Assembly (NCBI GenBank): GCA_002393905.1
Contig: DGSJ01000011.1
Span: 1-12,222, forward strand
Direction of reading: 5' to 3'
DNA: 12,222 nucleotides
Source of the DNA: Caryophanales bacterium UBA4365
GTDB taxonomy: Bacteria > Bacillota_I > Bacilli_A > RFN20 > CAG-826
Under the pieces are notes generated by a model. The model was not told where the DNA came from. It did not search any database and was given only the letters and a program-made list of their open reading frames with translations. The translations under genes and the position numbers were made by a program. Below, piece after piece: positions 1 to 7,028 of the stretch (positions within the stretch are counted from its first letter, which is position 1; each line of letters starts with the position of its first letter).

Positions 1-212
1 TTATCCAAACAACACTAAATAAAACCGAAAATGATCCTCTCGCGAAAAAGATTCGTTATGAATGTCGCCAAAGAGGTTTAGATTTAAAGAAAATTCCAGT
101 CGTTTTTTCAAAAGAAAATATCATCATTGATGGTAAACAATTAGGCTCAATGATGATGGTTCCTTCAACTGCTGGTTTAATAATTTCAAATTACATTATT
201 AAAAATATTTAA
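1..212 (+). CDS. tcdA: TcdA-like tRNA threonylcarbamoyladenosine dehydratase, 3' end only
   Basis: Only the last 69 codons are present, read in the frame starting at base 3 and ending at TAA 210-212. The segment DPLAKKIRYECRQRG followed by a PVVFSKE strand and then LGSMMMVPSTAGLIISNYII matches the C-terminal part of the ThiF/E1-like enzyme TcdA (CsdL/YgdL), where the family has D-P-x-A-K-x-x-R-x-x-L-R, V-x-x-S-x-E and G-S-x-x-F-V-P-A-x-x-G-L. TcdA uses ATP to cyclise the t6A37 base of ANN-decoding tRNAs to ct6A in the cytoplasm. The nucleotide-binding and catalytic part lies outside the window, so a different ThiF/MoeB-like protein cannot be fully excluded. The stop lies 35 bases before fhs. 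Confidence 0.75.
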   Translation, partial: IQTTLNKTENDPLAKKIRYECRQRGLDLKKIPVVFSKENIIIDGKQLGSMMMVPSTAGLIISNYIIKNI

Positions 213-225
213 TAAGTAGTATACT
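196..225 (+). promoter_or_regulatory. Candidate fhs promoter
   Basis: A good -10 box, TATACT, lies at 220-225. The best -35 at normal spacing is the weak TTATTA at 196-201 (18-base spacer), inside the end of the upstream gene. Transcription would start near 231-233, leaving a short leader of about 16 bases that carries the SD GAGGT at 236-240. The box could be chance in AT-rich DNA, and readthrough from tcdA is an alternative. Confidence 0.35.
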
Positions 226-228
226 TAT
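212..228. repeat. Inverted repeat over the fhs -10 region
   Basis: ATAAGTA (212-218), spacer GTA, TACTTAT (222-228) form a perfect 7-3-7 inverted repeat. It covers the candidate -10 box of fhs and touches the last base of the tcdA stop codon. It could be a repressor site for a dimeric regulator; no known operator consensus is recognised, and it is too short and lacks a T-run to be a terminator. Confidence 0.35.
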
Positions 229-247
229 CACATACGAGGTAATAGAT

Positions 248-1855
248 ATGATGCAAAAAATTGATCAGATTGCTTTTAAAGCGGGAATTAAAGAAGAATA
301 TTTAGACCAATATGGTCGATACAAAGCAAAAATTGACTTAAAGATTTTTGATGAATTAAAAGATAAAAAAGACGGAAAACTCGTCTTAGTTACAGCTATC
401 ACTCCAACTAAAACAGGTGAAGGCAAAACAACTATGTCCATTGCATTAACCGAAGGTTTTGGCAAAATCGGTGTGAACTGCATGTTAGCTCTTCGTGAGC
501 CTTCCTTAGGTCCAGTTTTTGGTCTAAAAGGCGGTGCCACAGGCGGTGGACTTGCTTCCGTTGAACCAAAAGATGACATTAACCTTCACTTTACAGGTGA
601 TATGCACGCCTTAACATCATCAATTAACCTCATTTCTGCTGTGATCGATAACCACATTTTCCAAGGAAATGAACTTGGTATCGATCCAACCAAAATTGTC
701 TGGAAACGTGCGCTTGATATGAACGACCGCGCTTTACGTAGTGTGACCGTCATGCAAGACGAAAAGAAAGGCACACCACGTCATGACGAATTCGTCATTA
801 CTGTTGCTTCTGAAATGATGGCTATTCTTTGCTTAGCCACTGATCCAGAAGACTTCCGTCGTCGTGTGAACAATATTATTGTTGCTTATACATTCGATGA
901 TAAGCCAGTCTATTTAAGACAACTCCGCATTTCAAATGCGATTATGAAATTAATGCGTGAAGCACTGAAACCAAACCTTGTTCAAACTGTTGAAAATAAC
1001 CCAACACTTATCCATGGTGGACCATTTGCTAATATCGCTCATGGTTGTAACTCCATTATTGCTCTGAAGTTAGCTCTTAAGCTTGGTGATGTTGTTGTTA
1101 CTGAGGCCGGATTCGGTGCTGACTTAGGTGCGGAAAAATTCTTAGACATCTGCTGTCCAACAGCTGGTAAAAAACCAGATGGTGTTGTCATGGTTGCCAC
1201 TATCCGTGCTCTAAAAGAGCATGGTGGTGTACCATTTGAAAACTTAAAAGAACCAAACGTCGAAGCTTTAAAAGCTGGTATTGCTAACTTACAACTCCAC
1301 TTAGAAAACATTCAAAAATATGGTTTACCAGTCGTTGTGGCAATTAACCACTTTGCTGAAGACTCTAAAGAAGAAATTGAAGTTCTCACCAAATGGTGTG
1401 AAGAACACGGTTACACCGTTAGCTTCGTTGATGGCTTCTTAAAAGGTGGAGATGGATCTACCGATTTAGCTTATAAAGTAAAAGAAATGCTTGAAACCAA
1501 ACCAAGCAAGTATCATAAGCTTTATGACTATAAACTTCCTATTAAGGAAAAGATTGAAACAGTTTGCCGTGAAATCTACCGTGCAAAAGAAGTTGTCTTT
1601 ACTGATAAAGCTCTTGCTCAAATTGAAAAATATACCAAACTTGGTTATGGAGAAACTGCTGTTTGCATGGCGAAGACTCCATTATCAATTACTGATAATC
1701 CAAAGATTTATGGAGCACCAATTGGTTGCACAATCACCATTCGTGAAGTTAACCTCAGTGCTGGTGCCAACTTCATCGTTGCATTAACTGGTGCAGTTAT
1801 GACTATGCCAGGACTTCCAAAAGTTCCAGCAGCAGTTAAAATGGAAGACGAATAA
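248..1855 (+). CDS. fhs: Formate-tetrahydrofolate ligase
   Basis: This cytoplasmic enzyme joins formate to tetrahydrofolate with ATP, giving 10-formyl-THF for purine synthesis, fMet-tRNA formation and one-carbon metabolism. The 535-residue protein is near the usual length of about 555. Visible hallmarks are the phosphate loop TPTKTGEGKTT (52-62), the family signature REPSLGPVFGLKGGATGGG (83-101), VATIRALKEHGG (316-327) and the C-terminal PGLPKVPAA (521-529). Two ATGs are adjacent (248 and 251); the SD GAGGT at 236-240 is 7 bases before the first, so that one is chosen. The TAA overlaps the next start by one base (TAATG), indicating translational coupling to the DUF951 gene. By hand count 14 of 16 Arg codons are CGT or CGC, consistent with high expression and unlike the ABC genes downstream. 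Confidence 0.97.
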   Translation: MMQKIDQIAFKAGIKEEYLDQYGRYKAKIDLKIFDELKDKKDGKLVLVTAITPTKTGEGKTTMSIALTEGFGKIGVNCMLALREPSLGPVFGLKGGATGGGLASVEPKDDINLHFTGDMHALTSSINLISAVIDNHIFQGNELGIDPTKIVWKRALDMNDRALRSVTVMQDEKKGTPRHDEFVITVASEMMAILCLATDPEDFRRRVNNIIVAYTFDDKPVYLRQLRISNAIMKLMREALKPNLVQTVENNPTLIHGGPFANIAHGCNSIIALKLALKLGDVVVTEAGFGADLGAEKFLDICCPTAGKKPDGVVMVATIRALKEHGGVPFENLKEPNVEALKAGIANLQLHLENIQKYGLPVVVAINHFAEDSKEEIEVLTKWCEEHGYTVSFVDGFLKGGDGSTDLAYKVKEMLETKPSKYHKLYDYKLPIKEKIETVCREIYRAKEVVFTDKALAQIEKYTKLGYGETAVCMAKTPLSITDNPKIYGAPIGCTITIREVNLSAGANFIVALTGAVMTMPGLPKVPAAVKMEDE

Positions 1856-2061
1856 TGAAAGATTTATCTTACGAAGTTGGAGATATTGTTGAGTTAAAAA
1901 AAGAACATCCTTGTCACGCTCGAAGTAAACAATTTGAAATTGTAAAAACTGGCGCAGATATCAAAATTAAGTGCCTTGGATGTGGGAATCTTCTCTTATT
2001 AACTCGCGATAACTTCAATCAAAGATTGAAAAGAATCGTTTCCAAAGCAAATACAAAATAA
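1855..2061 (+). CDS. DUF951 family small cysteine protein
   Basis: A 68-residue protein with the DUF951 pattern: YEVGDIVELKKEHPC (6-20), then EIVKTGADIKIKCLGCG (28-44) and a basic tail with F-x-x-R-L-K-R-I. Cys20, Cys40 and Cys43 could form a small metal- or nucleic-acid-binding site, but that is inference because the family has no assigned function. The stretch after HPC is slightly unusual (HARSKQF where relatives commonly have a G-S-x-x-W-like segment). It starts inside the fhs stop codon (TAATG), so it is co-translated with fhs. Members of this family usually sit directly next to ychF in Bacillota (B. subtilis yyzM-yyaF, pneumococcal SP_0003-SP_0004). Here ychF is about 6.9 kb away, beyond the ABC/protease block. 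Confidence 0.9.
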   Translation: MKDLSYEVGDIVELKKEHPCHARSKQFEIVKTGADIKIKCLGCGNLLLLTRDNFNQRLKRIVSKANTK

Positions 2062-2072
2062 AAAGCAAAAAT

Positions 2073-2116
2073 AGAACATTTTCTTCGACATAGTTAGTAG
2101 AGGGAGAAAATGTTTT
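2073..2116 (+). promoter_or_regulatory. Hairpin that sequesters the SD and start codon of the first ABC gene
   Basis: AGAACATTTTCTTC (2073-2086) can pair base for base with 2103-2116, giving 14 consecutive pairs: 3 G-C, 9 A-U and 2 G-U (2074 with 2115, 2085 with 2104). The loop is 16 bases (2087-2102). The 3' arm contains GGAG of the SD (2103-2106) and the whole ATG (2110-2112), so the folded mRNA would block initiation of the ABC gene. An AU-rich stem with a UUUUCUUC anti-SD arm resembles RNA thermometers or other translational switches. No T-run follows, so it is not a terminator. The pairing is seen directly in the sequence; the regulatory role is inference. Confidence 0.5.
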
Positions 2117-4215
2117 TATTTAGTCTACTTAACGTTACAAAAACCTTCTCTTATAAGAAGAATACCTTGACTGCGGTGAAGGATATTTCGTTATACCTTC
2201 CTGAACAAGGATTAGTCTCGATTGTTGGTAAATCTGGATGTGGCAAATCCACTCTCCTTAATCTTTTAATGGGCATTGAAAAACCATCAAAAGGAACGAT
2301 TTATTTCCAAGATAAAAAGTTATCTAAGTTCTCCAAAAGAGAATTATCGAAATATCACTCAAACGATGTGTCGATGATTTATCAACACTATAACCTTTTG
2401 GATGACTTATCTGTGGTGGAGAATATTGCTCTTCCTTTGTTAATTCGAGGTGAATCAAAACGAAAGGCACATGAGGAAGTTAGAGAATCACTCAAAACAT
2501 TTGGATTAGAACACCTAGAGAATCAAAAAGTTTCCACTCTTTCAGGTGGTGAAAAACAACGTGTGGCAATATTAAGAGCTCTCATAACTAAACCTCTAGC
2601 TGTGTTATGTGATGAACCTACTGGTGCGCTTGATGAAAAGAATTCATTTTTAATCATGGATGAACTAAAGAAAATATCTCGCCATAAACTTGTTTTAATG
2701 GTCTCTCATAATATGAATCTTGTTCATCAATATTCGGATCGGATTATTGAGATGAAAGATGGGAAGATTATCAAAGATAAACTAATTAATCGTTGTCGTG
2801 AAGGAGAGAAGAAAAAGAAAGTTAAAACGAGAACAAGAAGTAGATGGATTTTCTCGCTAGTTAAACAACTTTTTAAAAAGAATAAGTTCAAACAGTTTTT
2901 CTCATTCATCTCCTTGATGGTTGGGTTCTTATCAATCTTTATTGGAATTGGTTTTAATTATGGATCAGAAGATTCACAAAAACACGCACTTGAAAGGAAT
3001 CTCGCGATTGGCTGTGCTACAGTTTCTGAAACAAGCTATTACTCCGTTAGTAATTCTCCTCTTGAGTTTAGAAAGAATGTTCGTCCATCAAGTGAACTAA
3101 TTGATCGGTATTTAGAGAATGTGAATAATATCCGAATTTGTCCAAACACAAATTTCTTCTTTTCACCTTATCCAAATGGTTATTTTAAAGGAGAGCAAAT
3201 CAAACAATTTGAGATGGTTCCATTGCTTGAAGTATTTATGCAAAATAACACTATTTATCCAAAAATTGCTGGTGATTTTGATAAGAAAAAGCTAACAGAA
3301 GTCGTTGTAAATAAAGAATTTTTAAAGGAAATTTCAGTTGCTGAAAATGATTATGAAGGAAAAGAAATTTTAATCTCATATGAAACATCAATAACTCTTT
3401 ATACTCACGATGACGATAAACCGTTTGTGAATGACAAGTTTCGTTATGAACTAAAGTTAAGAATAGTCGATGTTGTAGAAGAATTTTCTTTCATGAATAC
3501 ACCTAAAATTTACTACTCATATGACGCTTTATTAGACATGCTTCGAAGTGAAATCTTAGTCAATGTTTCTTTATATCGAGAACGGAGCGTTTCAATCCTC
3601 GAATACATTAACGAAGTAAAGGATGATTCACCAGAAAGTTCATACTCTTCTTTTATCTTTTTAAATAGCTTAAGCGACTATGAAAAATTGTTCCGCATAA
3701 TTGAAGAAACAAATGCCAAAAATGAGTTGCTGCAAATTGAGTCAAAAGTGTATTCAATTGCCGATTCTTATAAAACATTTATTTCTTCATTTAAGGATGC
3801 GTTATTGTTCTTTTTAATTATTGGATTTAGTGGCGTTTTATTTATTCTTGGAATGATTTCATTGTCCAACTTTTTAGAGAATAAAAAACAAAGTGCGATA
3901 TTGACATGTTTGGGTGCAAGAACAAGAAGTATTTCTTTGATATATCTGATCTATAATTTTGGAATTACTTTTCTTGCATTAATAGTTGGAATCGGTTCAA
4001 GTTTCATACTAGAGAATTCTTTGAATTCTATTATTAGTAAGAAGTTTGGCTTATCGAATCTAATCGCCATTCCTTTCAGTAGTTTTCATGGTGTGAAATT
4101 CGGTTTAATAATCATATCATTTTTTGTCGCTGTTTTATGTACTTTTTTATTCACAATGTTGCCGATTTTAGCATATAAAAATTTCTCTATTAGCGAAGAA
4201 TTGAGGGATGAATAA
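2110..4215 (+). CDS. ABC protein, NBD fused to FtsX/MacB-type permease (first of pair)
   Basis: A 701-residue fusion. The N-terminal ATPase has Walker A GKSGCGKST (40-48), Q-loop Gln92, signature LSGGEKQ (144-150), Walker B LAVLCDEP (163-170), D-loop GALD (172-175) and switch His200, so it should be ATP-competent. A very basic linker (about 232-262) leads to a first membrane helix (about 262-282), an extracytoplasmic domain of about 280 residues with a MacB-core-like stretch AGDFDKKKLTEVVVNKEFL (387-405), and three C-terminal helices (about 564-586, 609-635, 663-688). LGARTRSI after the second helix is typical of FtsX permeases. Such type VII proteins do mechanical work on periplasmic or cell-surface substrates (LolCDE, MacB, BceAB, FtsEX) rather than classical import. 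The gene overlaps the next ABC gene by one base, so the two probably form a heterodimer. The SD AGGGAG (2101-2106) is close to the ATG and lies in a hairpin. Only 7 of 27 Arg codons are CGT/CGC. The substrate is unknown. Confidence 0.9.
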   Translation: MFLFSLLNVTKTFSYKKNTLTAVKDISLYLPEQGLVSIVGKSGCGKSTLLNLLMGIEKPSKGTIYFQDKKLSKFSKRELSKYHSNDVSMIYQHYNLLDDLSVVENIALPLLIRGESKRKAHEEVRESLKTFGLEHLENQKVSTLSGGEKQRVAILRALITKPLAVLCDEPTGALDEKNSFLIMDELKKISRHKLVLMVSHNMNLVHQYSDRIIEMKDGKIIKDKLINRCREGEKKKKVKTRTRSRWIFSLVKQLFKKNKFKQFFSFISLMVGFLSIFIGIGFNYGSEDSQKHALERNLAIGCATVSETSYYSVSNSPLEFRKNVRPSSELIDRYLENVNNIRICPNTNFFFSPYPNGYFKGEQIKQFEMVPLLEVFMQNNTIYPKIAGDFDKKKLTEVVVNKEFLKEISVAENDYEGKEILISYETSITLYTHDDDKPFVNDKFRYELKLRIVDVVEEFSFMNTPKIYYSYDALLDMLRSEILVNVSLYRERSVSILEYINEVKDDSPESSYSSFIFLNSLSDYEKLFRIIEETNAKNELLQIESKVYSIADSYKTFISSFKDALLFFLIIGFSGVLFILGMISLSNFLENKKQSAILTCLGARTRSISLIYLIYNFGITFLALIVGIGSSFILENSLNSIISKKFGLSNLIAIPFSSFHGVKFGLIIISFFVAVLCTFLFTMLPILAYKNFSISEELRDE

Positions 4216-7001
4216 TGATCAAGATTTTGCACCTAAAAAAATCATTTGGAAAACATCAAGTGATTAACGATTTAAACATTGAGTTTCCTGATCATGGATT
4301 AGTCTGCCTTGTTGGTCCTTCTGGATGTGGAAAAACAACTCTTCTTAACATTATTAGTTGTATTGATAGAAGCTATTCGGGAGAGGTGTTATTTAATGGT
4401 GTCGATTTAGCTAAATTTTCTAACCAAGAGGCAATCGATTTTCGCATTCATCATCTTGGCTATGTGTTCCAAAATTTTAATCTCATTCCTTTAGAAACCG
4501 GTGAAAGAAATGTGTCGTTGGTTTTAGATAGCTCAACAAATATTTCTAAGAACTTTCGAAACAGAAAAATTAGAAGACTATTTAAGATTTTAAAGGTTAC
4601 GCGATTGCGAAAACAAAAAGTGATTAATATGTCGGGAGGCGAGAAACAAAGAATCGCCATTTTAAGAGCAATTGTGAATAATCCAAAAGTTATTTTATGC
4701 GATGAACCTACTGGAGCCCTTGATGAAAAGAATTCTCTGGAAATTATGCAAATTATCCAGCAAATTTCGGTTAATTCTCTTGTTTTAGTTGTTACTCATG
4801 ACCGTGCTTTAGCAGAAAAATATGCGAACAAAATTGTCGAAATGAAAGATGGAAAAATTGTTAGTCAAAAGATGATTCACCAGAAAAAAGTAAAACTCGC
4901 TCCAATAGAAAATAGTGGAAAGCAAATCAAACATGCCAAGATACCATTCGACTACAAAGCCAGATACTCGATCGGAAAAATGAAGTCTAAGAAAGTTAGA
5001 ACTTTAGTTTCAAACATCATGCTTTCTCTTTCATTAACTGGAATTGGAGCATCATTTCTTCTAACAAATTTAATAACTAATCGAATAAATAAAGCATTTT
5101 CAGAACTAACTAATGGAAATCAAATAGTTATGCGATTGAAAAACGATTCGCTCAATACATATGGCGACATCTTTAGTGCTCCAGAAAGCGAAGTAAAAAA
5201 GATCGCTAATAAATATAAAGAAGATATTAAGGGAATCGGAGTGAACTATTTAGTTAATTTTGAAGATTTTTTCAAAGATCAAAATGAAGTCTATTTTGTA
5301 GCAGATGGAAAGCGATATTTACTCAAAGGGTATTCCGCAAGAAACTTTAACGAATACAAATGGTATGAGAAAAGCTTTGTGACATTTCCTTATTCAGCTA
5401 ATCTTTCAAAGGATGATGTTGTACTTGGAATAACATACGAAGATATGTCAAATCTATGCTTTGATTTCAATATTCAAAGAAGTTATAACGCATTAGGACA
5501 GTATTTAACCAAGGCGAATTGCCAACTAAATCTGATGGTTGCGAATTATGACTGGGTTTATGATGATGAACAAATTTTTAACATTGTTGGGATTATCCAA
5601 ACAACTCATCCTATGTTATTTCACTCTGATAATCTTTGGAACCAATACGTCTTTGAAGAGCACATGCGAATTCCATCAATTGAAGGCGGAGAACAATATG
5701 CCGTATGGGAAATGACCAAAAACTATTACATTGAAACTTATACCGATGTTACCGAATTAGAAGATAAGCTCTTTTTTGATGAGGATTTACACGATTTTGT
5801 CTTTCAAAAAACTAACCACGATTTTAACAGTATTTTATGTAATTCAACCGTAAATTGTCTGGAAAATCGCCTTTACGTTTACTACTCCGACATTAATGCA
5901 ATTCGAACAAGTGATGTGAAATATCTAACTGAGTTTTATCCAGATTTAAGCAAATACTATTTTACTTCGGAATTTGGATATTCAAGTTATGCTTCAAATT
6001 TATTAAATGGGTTCTCTAAAAACTTTTTCGTGTCTCTTGATAACGAAAAAATTAGTGACGCTATTGATGCGGACACGACACTTGGAAGTAAAGAAGATGT
6101 TTCAATTGACCTTCCATTTGGCATTAGTGGTGGCAGCTATCTACAAAGTATGGATGGTTCGATTAAGTTTTCAACAAACTATCAAGATTTAAAAGAAGGA
6201 AGACCACCAAACAATAATGCTGAAATTGTTATCTCGAGCGGATTGGCTAGCAAATTATCTAATGAAAATGTTGTTGGGCAACGACTTCAAATCGCCTCAA
6301 TCAAAAGTGAAACAATCAATTTTAACAATCAACTTGAGAAAACTTATGGAAGAACCTCGGCTGCAATTGTTGGTATTGTTGATGAAAAGCAGGAATACCT
6401 TTATCACAACAACCTTTGGACAATTTCGTTTTTTAGAGATGCCTTAGAAATTAATCCATTCACGCTTATTCCAAATGGTGTAGTTTTCGAACTAGATAAG
6501 AATGTGAATAGTGATCAATTGATCAACAACATTCAAAGAATGTTTCCAACATATACTTTTAGTAGCCCTCAATCTGAAATCTTCGATTCTGTTGGCAATG
6601 TTTTGGATTACGCCCAAGTAATTTTGCTGTCTTTTTCTGTTATTTCCTTAATCATTTCCTTCTTATTTTTAGGAACAATGGTTTTGTTATCAATTAATGA
6701 AAGCAGAGAAGAGATTAAGATGTTTGGTTATCTTGGTATTGGAAACGGCCAAATTCGAGGATTGTTCCGTAATCAAACATTAATTCGATGTCTGATTGCA
6801 TTCCTCATTTCCTGTGTTGAACTTGTATTAATTGAGAATGTTTTAACATTGGCTCTGAATAAAACACTACATGTCACAAATTTCACATTTTCTATCACTT
6901 TATGGCCGATTTTAATCGTTTTTGCTTGCTCAACAATTGTCCCTTTATTGATTACACAGGTAATATTGCTAGTCCTTTCTAAAAGAAAAAGTGTTGAATA
7001 G
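4215..7001 (+). CDS. ABC protein, NBD fused to FtsX/MacB-type permease with large ectodomain (second of pair)
   Basis: A 928-residue partner of the preceding gene, starting within its stop codon (TAATG), with SD GAGGG at 4203-4207. The ATPase is intact: Walker A GPSGCGKT (34-41), Gln86, signature MSGGEKQR (139-146), Walker B KVILCDEP (158-165), GALD (167-170), His195. One membrane helix (about 264-286) is followed by an unusually long extracytoplasmic domain of about 510 residues, ending with a recognisable MacB-type core (EGRPPNNNAEIVIS, 661-674). Three C-terminal helices follow (about 801-827, 856-876, 896-920), with the FtsX-like REEIKMFGYLGIG between the second and third helices. Residues about 290-650 match no domain I recognise and are rich in aromatic and acidic residues. 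Its ATPase closely resembles that of the neighbour even at DNA level around Walker B, but the ectodomains differ, suggesting duplication followed by specialisation. Transport, peptide defence or signalling by the pair are all possible. Confidence 0.9.
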   Translation: MIKILHLKKSFGKHQVINDLNIEFPDHGLVCLVGPSGCGKTTLLNIISCIDRSYSGEVLFNGVDLAKFSNQEAIDFRIHHLGYVFQNFNLIPLETGERNVSLVLDSSTNISKNFRNRKIRRLFKILKVTRLRKQKVINMSGGEKQRIAILRAIVNNPKVILCDEPTGALDEKNSLEIMQIIQQISVNSLVLVVTHDRALAEKYANKIVEMKDGKIVSQKMIHQKKVKLAPIENSGKQIKHAKIPFDYKARYSIGKMKSKKVRTLVSNIMLSLSLTGIGASFLLTNLITNRINKAFSELTNGNQIVMRLKNDSLNTYGDIFSAPESEVKKIANKYKEDIKGIGVNYLVNFEDFFKDQNEVYFVADGKRYLLKGYSARNFNEYKWYEKSFVTFPYSANLSKDDVVLGITYEDMSNLCFDFNIQRSYNALGQYLTKANCQLNLMVANYDWVYDDEQIFNIVGIIQTTHPMLFHSDNLWNQYVFEEHMRIPSIEGGEQYAVWEMTKNYYIETYTDVTELEDKLFFDEDLHDFVFQKTNHDFNSILCNSTVNCLENRLYVYYSDINAIRTSDVKYLTEFYPDLSKYYFTSEFGYSSYASNLLNGFSKNFFVSLDNEKISDAIDADTTLGSKEDVSIDLPFGISGGSYLQSMDGSIKFSTNYQDLKEGRPPNNNAEIVISSGLASKLSNENVVGQRLQIASIKSETINFNNQLEKTYGRTSAAIVGIVDEKQEYLYHNNLWTISFFRDALEINPFTLIPNGVVFELDKNVNSDQLINNIQRMFPTYTFSSPQSEIFDSVGNVLDYAQVILLSFSVISLIISFLFLGTMVLLSINESREEIKMFGYLGIGNGQIRGLFRNQTLIRCLIAFLISCVELVLIENVLTLALNKTLHVTNFTFSITLWPILIVFACSTIVPLLITQVILLVLSKRKSVE

Positions 7002-7022
7002 TAAAGGTAATTAAGTTAGAGT
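6994..7022 (+). promoter_or_regulatory. Weak candidate promoter for the M6 protease gene
   Basis: TTGAAT (6994-6999) and TAGAGT (7017-7022) are 17 bases apart and each matches four of six consensus positions. Transcription would begin near 7029, right at the protease start codon, and there is no SD at normal distance (AAAGG at 7003-7007 is about 21 bases upstream). The match is modest and the gene may instead be read through from the ABC genes. Confidence 0.2.
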
Positions 7023-7028
7023 TATGTT

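Noticed and set aside
265..579. 104-codon minus-strand open frame inside fhs
   Set aside because: It is antisense to the conserved P-loop and signature region of fhs, with composition expected of a complement frame.
2062..2109. Possible separate promoter for the ABC genes (CATAGT at 2089-2094)
   Set aside because: No acceptable -35 lies at 16-18 bases upstream, and the only strong signal in the gap is the hairpin; readthrough from fhs is equally likely.
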